Positions 57,248 to 64,000 of a stretch of 64,000 nucleotides of DNA are shown here, piece after piece (the stretch's first letter is position 1; the number at the start of each line of letters is the position of its first letter). The position numbers were made by a program, and so were the translations under genes. The stretch is from contig NZ_MACH01000157.1 of assembly GCF_001884065.1 (NCBI RefSeq), positions 59,967 to 123,966 of the forward strand, written 5' to 3'. This DNA is from Bacillus proteolyticus. GTDB lineage: Bacteria; Bacillota; Bacilli; Bacillales; Bacillaceae_G. Under the pieces are notes generated by a model. That model saw nothing but the letters and a program-made list of their open reading frames with translations, did no database searches and was not told where the DNA came from.

Positions 57248-57595
57248 GTAAAGAAAATAAAGTAAAGATTACAAAAAAATACCACTTTATTTTAGTGTGG
57301 TATAGTAAGATATTGAAGGATATTAATTTGTAAAACCTATATATTTTACAAATTGTTGTCTATATGGTTACATGTCGAGTTTAGTAGCCCATTTGGGTTG
57401 CTTTATTATGCGATATATATTTTAATATGAGTGGCACCTCTTATAATTTAAGAGGTTTATAGGTGTCTCGAATTGATTTTAGGTACACTGTATCCACCAC
57501 TTTAGCTTCTGATTTGTATTGTATTTTTTATGTGGGGATATTATGGGCCCGTTGCTAGCGGGATAAAAAGATTATAGAAATAGAGGAATCGTAAA
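57248..57595. other. Gene-free region upstream of murB
   Basis: Several small hairpins are visible: ATACCAC/GTGTGGTAT near 57280-57302, AGCCCA/TGGGTT with T residues near 57384-57402, and CACCTCTTA/TAAGAGGT near 57436-57460. At 57325-57354 there is a palindrome AATTTGTAAAA-N8-TTTTACAAATT, which looks like an operator. No gene is supported. Confidence 0.5.
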
Positions 57596-58513
57596 ATGAA
57601 TATGCAAGAGGTTTATAAATATTTAAGTACGGTATTGCCTGAAGGTCATGTAAAGAAAGATGAAATGCTAAAAGATCATACGCACATTAAAGTGGGTGGG
57701 AAAGCAGATGTATTTGTTGCGCCTACTAATTATGATGAGATTCAAGAAGTGATAAAGTATGCTAACCAATATAATATTCCAGTTACGTTTTTAGGAAACG
57801 GATCGAATGTTATTATTAAAGACGGTGGTCTTCGCGGGATCACAGTAAGTTTAATTCATATTACAGGTGTTACTGTAACAGGAACGACGATTGTAGCTGG
57901 GTGTGGTGCAGCAATTATTGATGTGTCACGAATTGCGTTAGAACATGCTCTAACAGGACTTGAGTTTGCTTGTGGTATTCCAGGTTCAGTTGGTGGAGCG
58001 TTATATATGAATGCTGGTGCATATGGCGGTGAAGTAGCTTATGTATTAACAGAAGCAGTTGTAATGACAGGTGATGGAGAGCTATGCACTTTAACGAAAG
58101 ACGAATTTGAATTTGGATATCGTAAGAGTGTGTTTGCGAACAATCATTATATTATTCTTGAAGCGAAGTTTGAACTTGAAGAAGGTGTACGTGAAGAGAT
58201 TAAGGAAAAAATGGATGATTTAACGTTTAAGCGTGAATCAAAACAACCGTTAGAATATCCTTCATGTGGTAGTGTATTTAAGCGTCCACCAAATAATTTT
58301 GCAGGTAAGCTTATTCAAGAATCAGGACTGCAAGGTAAGCGAATTGGCGGAGTGGAAGTTTCTTTAAAACACGCTGGATTTATGGTGAATGTTGATAACG
58401 GAACTGCACAAGATTATATCGATTTAATTCATTTCGTACAAAAAACAGTTGAAGAGAAATTCGATGTGAAATTAGAGCGAGAAGTAAGGATTATTGGAGA
58501 AGATCTACAATAA
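57596..58513 (+). CDS. murB: UDP-N-acetylenolpyruvoylglucosamine reductase (MurB)
   Basis: MurB is the FAD- and NADPH-dependent enzyme that completes UDP-N-acetylmuramic acid for the cell wall. FAD-binding segments are [14 protein letters not shown] and [19 protein letters not shown]; the catalytic Ser lies in [10 protein letters not shown] and the Glu near the C-terminus ([11 protein letters not shown]). It has 305 residues. B. cereus group genomes carry two murB genes; this solitary one, away from the division cluster, would be the second. Confidence 0.95.
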   Translation: MNMQEVYKYLSTVLPEGHVKKDEMLKDHTHIKVGGKADVFVAPTNYDEIQEVIKYANQYNIPVTFLGNGSNVIIKDGGLRGITVSLIHITGVTVTGTTIVAGCGAAIIDVSRIALEHALTGLEFACGIPGSVGGALYMNAGAYGGEVAYVLTEAVVMTGDGELCTLTKDEFEFGYRKSVFANNHYIILEAKFELEEGVREEIKEKMDDLTFKRESKQPLEYPSCGSVFKRPPNNFAGKLIQESGLQGKRIGGVEVSLKHAGFMVNVDNGTAQDYIDLIHFVQKTVEEKFDVKLEREVRIIGEDLQ

Positions 58514-58570
58514 TCTTTGAATAAAAAGCGTATAAAGTATGAATTATTTCGAAATAACATTTGGGTATTG

Positions 58571-58599
58571 TTGACATTTTGTTTTCAATTCAATATAAT
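58571..58599 (+). promoter_or_regulatory. Sigma-A promoter of the tyrS leader
   Basis: TTGACA (58571-58576), a 17-base spacer and TATAAT (58594-58599) are both consensus. Confidence 0.92.
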
Positions 58600-58614
58600 G
58601 GCTAATAATTTAAC

Positions 58615-58860
58615 AAATAATATACGTTGAAAGAGCCCAGTAGCAGTTTGTCACTGTTATCAAAGAGAGCTAGGGGTTGCTGGAACCTAGCACAAACAAA
58701 TTTGCGAATTACACTCTGGAGTATCTTAGGTAATGCTAAGCGGATTGGCAATCGATATTATTGCTAAGAGTGGTATGAGTAGCTATGCTATTTATACAAA
58801 CTGGGTGGTAACACGGTGAATAATCGTCCCTATGTCATAGACATAGGGATTTTTTGTTTT
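58615..58860 (+). ncRNA. Tyrosine-type T-box leader of tyrS
   Basis: The leader contains the T-box sequence ACTGGGTGGTAACACGGTG with a pairing segment CGTCCCTATG, and a terminator stem CCCTATGTC/GACATAGGG followed by a T run. A TAC codon within GAATTACACTC in the stem I region fits a tyrosine specifier. Uncharged tRNA-Tyr should stabilise the antiterminator and let transcription enter tyrS. Confidence 0.9.
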
Positions 58861-58884
58861 AAAAAATAAAGGGGATGACAAAAG

Positions 58885-60147
58885 ATGAATATTATTGATG
58901 AATTAGAATGGCGCGGCGCTGTGAATCAACAGACAGATGAAGAAGGTTTACGTAAACTAGTAGAAGAGAAAAAGATTTCACTATACTGCGGAGTGGATCC
59001 GACTGGTGATAGTATGCATATCGGACATTTGATTCCGTTTATGATGATGAAGAGATTCCAATTAGCTGGTCATCATCCTGTTATTTTAATTGGCGGGGCA
59101 ACAGGAACAATTGGTGACCCGAGTGGACGTCAATCAGAACGTCAACTTCAAACGTTAGAAGTAGTTCAGCATAATGTGGATGCGCTAACAGCACAAATGA
59201 AAAAGCTATTTGATTTCGGCGGCAATAGCGAAGTGAAGATGGTAAATAACTATGACTGGACACATGAGATAAACATTATCGAATTTTTGCGTGATTACGG
59301 CAAAAACTTTAGCATAAATAGCATGTTAGCAAAAGATATTGTAGCAAGTCGTTTAGACACTGGAATTTCTTTCACAGAGTTCACGTACCAAATCTTGCAA
59401 GCAATGGATTTCCATCATTTATACACAAAAGAAGATGTTCAACTGCAAATTGGTGGTAGTGACCAATGGGGAAATATTACGAGTGGTTTAGATTTAATTC
59501 GTAAGTTAGAAGGTCATGAAGCGAAAGTATTTGGATTAACAATTCCATTATTATTAAAATCAGATGGTACGAAGTTTGGTAAATCAGCAGGTGATGCGGT
59601 TTGGCTTGATCCGGAAAAAACAACACCATTTGAATTTTACCAGTTCTGGGTGAATACAGATGACCGTGATGTAATTAAATACTTGAAATACTTTACGTTC
59701 TTACAGAAAGAGCGAATTGATGAATTGGCAGCGAAGGTAGAAACTGAGCCGCATAAACGTGAAGCGCAAAAAGTATTAGCGGAAGAAATGACGAAATTCG
59801 TTCATGGAGAAGAGGCATTTTCGCAAGCAGTGAAAATTACAGCAGCGTTATTTAGCGGAGATATTAAATCGTTAACAGCTGATGAAATTGAGCAAGGCTT
59901 TAAAGAGATGCCGACATTTGAGTCTTCAAAAGAGACGAAAAATATCGTAGAGTGGCTAGTTGATTTAGGGATTGAACCATCTAGAAGACAAGCACGTGAA
60001 GACATTAATAATGGAGCTATATCTATGAATGGTGAAAAAGTAACGGATGTAGCTACGGATGTTACTGTAGAAAATTCATTTGATGGAAGATTTATTATTA
60101 TTCGTAAAGGGAAGAAGAACTACAGCTTAGTGAAATTAGGAGAATAG
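58885..60147 (+). CDS. tyrS: Tyrosyl-tRNA synthetase
   Basis: A class I aminoacyl-tRNA synthetase with HIGHL (in SMHIGHLIPF), the KMSKS-equivalent KFGKS, tyrosine-binding residues in YQILQAMDF and QIGGSDQWGNI, and a C-terminal S4 RNA-binding domain (SRRQAREDINNGAISMNG). It has 420 residues. It is controlled by the T-box leader. Some B. cereus group strains have a second enzyme; this one is of the TyrS type (Geobacillus-like) rather than TyrZ. Confidence 0.96.
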   Translation: MNIIDELEWRGAVNQQTDEEGLRKLVEEKKISLYCGVDPTGDSMHIGHLIPFMMMKRFQLAGHHPVILIGGATGTIGDPSGRQSERQLQTLEVVQHNVDALTAQMKKLFDFGGNSEVKMVNNYDWTHEINIIEFLRDYGKNFSINSMLAKDIVASRLDTGISFTEFTYQILQAMDFHHLYTKEDVQLQIGGSDQWGNITSGLDLIRKLEGHEAKVFGLTIPLLLKSDGTKFGKSAGDAVWLDPEKTTPFEFYQFWVNTDDRDVIKYLKYFTFLQKERIDELAAKVETEPHKREAQKVLAEEMTKFVHGEEAFSQAVKITAALFSGDIKSLTADEIEQGFKEMPTFESSKETKNIVEWLVDLGIEPSRRQAREDINNGAISMNGEKVTDVATDVTVENSFDGRFIIIRKGKKNYSLVKLGE

Positions 60148-60154
60148 TTCTTGT

Positions 60155-60197
60155 GAAAGAGTGGAAGTAGGGAAGATATCTACTTCCGCTCTTTTCA
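60155..60197 (+). terminator. Terminator of tyrS
   Basis: GAAAGAG.GGAAGTAG and CTACTTCC.CTCTTTTC pair with one bulged position. Confidence 0.88.
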
Positions 60198-60301
60198 TAT
60201 ACACAATTTCGACATAAAAAAGTCAGTATATTTTGATAATTGAAGAGGGTTATATGATTCTTCTGCCGAATAAATAAATTAGAGAAAATTACGGATAAAA
60301 A

Positions 60302-60336
60302 TAGCCCGAACCATGCAGGGCATGATTCGGGCTTAT
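60302..60336 (-). terminator. Terminator of ndh
   Basis: AGCCCGAA.CATGC and GCATG.TTCGGGCT form a stem with a short loop, with a T run on the minus strand just past the ndh stop codon. Confidence 0.9.
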
Positions 60337-60343
60337 ATTCAGA

Positions 60344-61522
60344 TTAGTAAGCTAAGCTGAATAGACCTTTAATGTGTGATAAGTAACGAACGTTACTTGC
60401 TTCTTTCATTAATGATGCTGGTAAGCCTTTAAGTGGAGTATTGCTTGCTCCAATTGTAGCAACAGCATCTTTACGTCCTAGACTAGCAAGTGTTCCAGAG
60501 TTTACAGGTGCGAACTCTTCGAATGCTTTGCCTTCTAGTGCTGCGTATAAGTTGTATCCAATTAACTCACCCATTTGCCAAGCGATCTGTGCAGTTGGTG
60601 GGTATGGACGACCGTCTTCAGCAAAGACAACAGCGCTGTCTCCAGCAACGAATACGTCTTTGTGAGAAGTAGATTGTAGGTATGCATCAACTGTTGCACG
60701 GCCACGGTTTACTTCAAGACCTGATTCACCGATTAGTGGGTTACCTTGTACGCCGCCTGTCCAAACGAATGTGTTAGCAACAAGTTTTTGACCGTCTTTT
60801 AAGTCGATTTCATTGCCAGCAACGTTTGTTACAGGAAGACCTGTTAAGAATGTAACACCGCGTGCTTCTAGGCTAGTAGTTGCACGTTCGATTAAGTGGT
60901 CTGGTAATACTGGAAGGATTTTTGGACCTGCTTCAACAAGAAGAAGTTTAACTTCTTTTGGATTTACGCCATGGCTTTTTGCAAGTTTAGGCATAATGTC
61001 AGCAAGCTCACCAACTAGCTCAACACCAGTTAATCCGCCACCACCGATTACGATTGTAGCATCAGCTTCGTTTTTCGTTTTAGCGTATTCACGAATACGG
61101 TCTTCAACGTGTTTGTAAATTTTGTTTGCATCAGCAGCAGATTTTAATACCATGCTGTTTTCTTCTAGTCCTGGAATACCGAAGTAAGCAGTTTTACTTC
61201 CTAAAGCAACTACAAGTGCATCGTAAGATAAAGTAGTGCCGCCAGCTAGTTTGATTTCTTTGCTATCAACTGAGAATGACTCAACTGTTGCAATTTTAAG
61301 ATCGATATCTTTACCTTTGAAAAGCTTTGTAAGTGGCATTGCAATTGCTTGCTCAGCAACGTTACCAGCTGCAAGGCGGTGTAGTTCAGTGATGATTTGG
61401 TGTGTTGGGTATTGGTTAATCACTGTAACTTGTGCTTCTGATTTGCTGTAATATTTACGTACGTTTAAAGCGGCAAGAAGACCGCCATAACCAGCGCCTA
61501 AGATGACAATTTGTTTTGACAT
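60344..61522 (-). CDS. ndh: Type II NADH dehydrogenase
   Basis: A single-subunit flavoenzyme that passes electrons from NADH to menaquinone at the membrane without pumping protons. FAD-binding QIVILGAGYGGLLAALNV at the N-terminus, the NADH-binding IVIGGGGLTGVELVGELAD (about 158-178) and the second FAD block DVFVAGDSA are present, and an amphipathic C-terminal end serves as membrane anchor. It has 392 residues and resembles B. subtilis YumB. It shares a transcript with the DUF1641 gene upstream. Confidence 0.93.
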   Translation of the reverse strand: MSKQIVILGAGYGGLLAALNVRKYYSKSEAQVTVINQYPTHQIITELHRLAAGNVAEQAIAMPLTKLFKGKDIDLKIATVESFSVDSKEIKLAGGTTLSYDALVVALGSKTAYFGIPGLEENSMVLKSAADANKIYKHVEDRIREYAKTKNEADATIVIGGGGLTGVELVGELADIMPKLAKSHGVNPKEVKLLLVEAGPKILPVLPDHLIERATTSLEARGVTFLTGLPVTNVAGNEIDLKDGQKLVANTFVWTGGVQGNPLIGESGLEVNRGRATVDAYLQSTSHKDVFVAGDSAVVFAEDGRPYPPTAQIAWQMGELIGYNLYAALEGKAFEEFAPVNSGTLASLGRKDAVATIGASNTPLKGLPASLMKEASNVRYLSHIKGLFSLAY

Positions 61523-61566
61523 AGTATGATATCCCCCGTCTTTACTAATTGTTGTTATAAGTTAAA

Positions 61567-62007
61567 TTATTTATTGTTACGTTCTGCACTAATTTGAAGA
61601 TATGCGTTCACAAAGCGGAACATTTTTTGTGCTTGTGGATCTTTTAGTAATTTTAACAGACCGAATAGGCCGATAACTTCGTTGCTTTCGTCAGCACGAT
61701 CTTTCGCTTCGATTGCAGTTGCAGCCATGCTTTTCACTGTATCTTTTACAGGTTCTACAAGCTCTGTAATTGCACCAACAGTGTCGCTTTTTAATACTTC
61801 ATCAGTAGCAACAGTTTGAGCGAAGTCATAAGACTTAGTTAAAATGTTAACAAGCTCAGTTAATTTTGGAAGCTGTTCCACTAGTGTTGTTAATGATTCT
61901 TGTACCTCAGGTTTTAACAACTGATCAAGTACATCAAGTTGTCCTTGGCTAGCAGAAATTTGTACAGTTTCTTGTTCTGGCTTTGTTTGAGTCATAGTTT
62001 CTGGCAT
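61567..62007 (-). CDS. DUF1641 protein
   Basis: A 146-residue helical protein of the DUF1641 family with LDQLLKPEVQESLTTLVEQL and IGLFGLLKLLKDPQAQKMF. Members are often encoded next to NADH or formate dehydrogenases, and here it directly precedes ndh (44 bases), so a role in assembling or tethering the enzyme is plausible but unproven. AAAGGAG stands eight bases before ATG 62007; the open frame extends six bases further to a TTG that is too close. Confidence 0.87.
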   Translation of the reverse strand: MPETMTQTKPEQETVQISASQGQLDVLDQLLKPEVQESLTTLVEQLPKLTELVNILTKSYDFAQTVATDEVLKSDTVGAITELVEPVKDTVKSMAATAIEAKDRADESNEVIGLFGLLKLLKDPQAQKMFRFVNAYLQISAERNNK

Positions 62008-62013
62008 CTCCAA

Positions 62014-62391
62014 TTCTCCTTTACGATAGCAATACTCTTATTTTTTATAAGTAAGATAGTAAACGTTTACGAAACTTTATACAAAGTTTCACAAAACACA
62101 ATAAAATGCCTTTAAATTTATGATAGCAAGTAAGCTGAAATCATAAATCTAAAACCATAATGTCTTACCTATTATTTATGAACTGTCCGATACATGGCTT
62201 GTCCGCATAATGGAAAAGGTCCGTTACCGGAAAGTGTATATAATATATATCCTATATTATATACTATATACACCTATGTTAACATAAAAATGATTCCTAA
62301 TTATTTGATATTGAGTGTATAACGTAGTATTGACAAGGCGTGAAAGCGCATAAATTATTTTGTTAAAGCTAGAAATGTACATATATATAAA
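62014..62391. other. Gene-free region upstream of the ndh operon
   Basis: Very A+T-rich DNA holding the minus-strand operon promoter. At about 62236-62275 GTGTATATAATATATA and TATTATATACTATATACAC form a long alternating AT palindrome. No gene is supported. Confidence 0.45.
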
Positions 62392-62442
62392 GAAAAAAAG
62401 GAAAAAACGGACAAATTTATGTTCATTTTTTCCTTTTTTTAT
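62392..62442. terminator. Terminator of the HxlR-type regulator gene
   Basis: AAAAAAGGAAAAAA..GACA and TGT..TTTTTTCCTTTTTT form an A/T-rich stem able to act in both directions, next to the stop codon of the minus-strand gene. Confidence 0.75.
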
Positions 62443-62786
62443 TGTTCACCTTCTGCAATTAGCATCGATGTATTACCTTCTTTTTCAAGATGGCATTCGC
62501 CCCAAGTACAAAGAGAGTCAAGAATTGATTCTAAAGACCAACCGTAATCGGTAAGGGAATATTCTACTTTCGGTGGGACTTGATTATATACTTTTCTTTG
62601 AATGACTCCATCGTCCTCTAATTCACGTAATTGCTGAGTTAACATTTTTTGTGTAATACCAGGCATTAAACGTTTTAGTTCACTCGTTCTTTTTGTACCT
62701 TTTGTTAGATGACAAAGGATAACAACCTTCCATTTTCCGCCGATAACCTCTAAAGTCGCCTCTACAGGAATATTGTATTTCTTCAT
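62439..62786 (-). CDS. HxlR-family transcriptional regulator
   Basis: A 115-residue winged-helix protein with the HxlR signature: EVIGGKWKVVILCHLTKGTK, RLMPGITQKMLTQQLRELE and the wing KVEYSLTDYGWSL. Family members (HxlR, YodB, HypR) often sense aldehydes, quinones or disulfide stress via Cys; Cys residues here lie in VILCHL and LCTWGECH. It is divergent from the MFS exporter gene at 63110 and probably controls it. Confidence 0.92.
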   Translation of the reverse strand: MKKYNIPVEATLEVIGGKWKVVILCHLTKGTKRTSELKRLMPGITQKMLTQQLRELEDDGVIQRKVYNQVPPKVEYSLTDYGWSLESILDSLCTWGECHLEKEGNTSMLIAEGEQ

Positions 62787-62830
62787 ATGAAACCCTCCTT
62801 TTGTGAGTAAAGTTAGTTAAATAATACAAA

Positions 62831-63040
62831 TGTTACTTTTTAGTACCTATAGCACTTTAAAGTACGTACTTTTTATTATGTTAAATATGTTTCATAATAG
62901 CACATGTAAGAGGCAAATGAGTAGTACGGTACTTAAAAGTGACTATGTTACTTTTTGGTGCCTATCGTACTTTAAAGTGCGTTCTTCAAAAAAAGAATGA
63001 AACCATTCATAATAGCATTTGTAAGTATGAAATATATGTT
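62831..63040. promoter_or_regulatory. Duplicated operator region between hxlR-like and MFS genes
   Basis: TGTTACTTTTTAGTACCTAT...GCACTTTAAAGTACGT (62831-62867) and TGTTACTTTTTGGTGCCTAT...GTACTTTAAAGTGCGT (62946-62982) are near-identical, 115 bases apart, and each is followed by TTCATAATAGCA. The TACTTTAAAGTA core is palindromic. These are the likely binding sites of the HxlR-type regulator, one for each divergent promoter. Confidence 0.75.
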
Positions 63041-63109
63041 TTAGAAGGTAAAAGGGGCCCTTTTATCATACTATTATGATTGGATTTCTTGTAATAAGGA
63101 GGAATTCAA

Positions 63110-64000
63110 TTGAGTTCATATACAGTACCATCTTCGGAAGTTCAGACGGACCGAAGAAGTATGTTTGCTTTATTAGCACTAGCAATTAGTGCGTTTGGGA
63201 TTGGGACAACCGAGTTTATTAGTGTCGGTTTATTACCTTCCATTTCAAAAGATTTAAATGTTTCGGTTACCACAGCTGGTTTAACGGTTTCTTTATATGC
63301 GTTAGGGGCAGCGGTAGGAGCTCCTGTCTTAACAGCGTTAACGGCTAGTATGTCGAGAAAGACATTATTAATGTGGATTATGGTTATTTTCATTATTGGT
63401 AATGGCATTGCGGCAGTAGCAACAAGCTTCACTATATTAATTATTGCAAGGATTGTAGCTGCGTTTGCACATGGTGTGTTTATGTCGATAGGATCTACAA
63501 TTGCGGCTGCGATTGTACCAGAGAATAAACGTGCTAGTGCAATTGCGATTATGTTTACTGGATTAACAGTTGCGACTATTACAGGTGTGCCAATTGGCAC
63601 GTTTATTGGTCAACAATTTGGCTGGAGAGCGTCATTTATGGCGATTGTTGTAATTGGAATTATTGCTTTTATCGCAAACAGCATACTAGTCCCATCTAAT
63701 TTAAAAAATGGTGTACCTGTATCGTTTCGTGATCAATTCAAACTAATTAAAAATGGAAGACTGTTACTTGTATTCATTATTACTGCACTTGGATATGGTG
63801 GAACATTCGTAACATTTACGTATTTATCACCGCTATTACAAGAAGTAACAGGTTTTGAAGCAAGTACCGTTACCATCATTTTATTAGTGTATGGAATCGC
63901 CATTGCGATAGGGAATATGGTCGGCGGAAAATTATCGAATCATAATCCAATTCGAGCGCTATTTTACATGTTCTTTATTCAAGCGATTATATTATTTGTT
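63110..64000 (+). CDS. MFS transporter (DHA1-type exporter), partial at window end
   Basis: An open frame of 297 codons runs off the end of the window, from TTG 63110 with AAGGAGG upstream (MSSYTVPSSEVQTDRRSMF). It shows about nine membrane segments so far, GIGTTEFISVGLLPSISKDL in the first loop, and the MFS antiporter-type motif GVPIGTFIGQQFGWRASF near residues 160-180. Such proteins export drugs, sugars or arabinose-like compounds (AraJ/YdhP type). It is divergent from the HxlR-type regulator. Confidence 0.9.
   Translation, partial: MSSYTVPSSEVQTDRRSMFALLALAISAFGIGTTEFISVGLLPSISKDLNVSVTTAGLTVSLYALGAAVGAPVLTALTASMSRKTLLMWIMVIFIIGNGIAAVATSFTILIIARIVAAFAHGVFMSIGSTIAAAIVPENKRASAIAIMFTGLTVATITGVPIGTFIGQQFGWRASFMAIVVIGIIAFIANSILVPSNLKNGVPVSFRDQFKLIKNGRLLLVFIITALGYGGTFVTFTYLSPLLQEVTGFEASTVTIILLVYGIAIAIGNMVGGKLSNHNPIRALFYMFFIQAIILFV

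Overview
The window is a chromosomal segment of a Bacillus cereus group bacterium (B. cereus sensu lato). Several things point there together: a tmRNA whose tag reads GKQNNLSLAA, a cholesterol-dependent cytolysin of the cereolysin O/anthrolysin O type behind a perfect PlcR box, a petrobactin-type siderophore importer (fatBCDE), a SpoVA operon of the spore-forming Bacillaceae, low G+C, and intergenic repeats of the kind scattered through this group. No plasmid, prophage or CRISPR features are visible.

Layout. 1-2.3 kb: whiA-crh, then clpP in the opposite direction under a CtsR-controlled promoter. 2.4-6.2 kb (minus strand): a seven-gene spore-membrane operon (DUF1657, YhcN-like lipoprotein, SpoVAC, SpoVAD, SpoVAE, DUF1657, DUF421+DUF1657) with the gene order of the spoVA-2 type operons linked to spore heat resistance. 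6.4-9 kb: a YxeA-family protein, a tRNA-Arg(CCG), sigL (sigma-54) and a glutaredoxin-like gene. 9-16.1 kb: the central glycolytic operon cggR-gapA-pgk-tpiA-gpmI-eno with a textbook CggR operator. 16.1-23.5 kb: nucleoside hydrolase, lrgAB/cidAB-like pair, and the conserved secG-est-rnr-smpB-ssrA run. 23.6-31.6 kb: gluconate operon gntR-gntK-gntP-gnd, interrupted by a small inverted-repeat element and a decayed PDZ gene, facing zwf; together these feed the pentose phosphate pathway.

31.7-38 kb is an accessory, eroding region. It holds YxeA paralogues, two nearly identical 39-residue membrane peptides next to a polytopic membrane protein of unknown function, head-to-head fragments of a BceB-like permease and a BceS-like kinase, and an orphan response regulator with an altered acidic pocket. 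38-44 kb: Fur-box-preceded fatBCDE, then a PlcR-box promoter driving an unlisted 26-residue amphipathic peptide and the cytolysin. 44-47 kb: a cyanate module (cyanase, beta-carbonic anhydrase, NCS2 permease, Lrp-type regulator). 47-53.5 kb: secreted protein, ECF sigma/anti-sigma pair, relics of NERD and YxeA genes, a two-repeat lipoprotein, an intact NERD protein, PsiE and SpeG. 53.6-64 kb: small membrane proteins, fluoride riboswitch with two FluC channels, a phosphodiesterase-fold protein, a SET-domain protein, MurB, T-box-controlled tyrS, ndh with a DUF1641 partner, and an HxlR regulator divergent from an MFS exporter that runs off the end.

The most interesting unexplained signals are: (1) the 26-residue peptide between the PlcR promoter and the cytolysin gene; (2) a palindrome TTACAANNNTGTAA about 95-123 bases upstream of all three intact YxeA genes and of the twin 39-residue peptides, which looks like an undescribed small regulon; and (3) several families of interspersed repeats, one of which supplies the stop codon of a YxeA gene.
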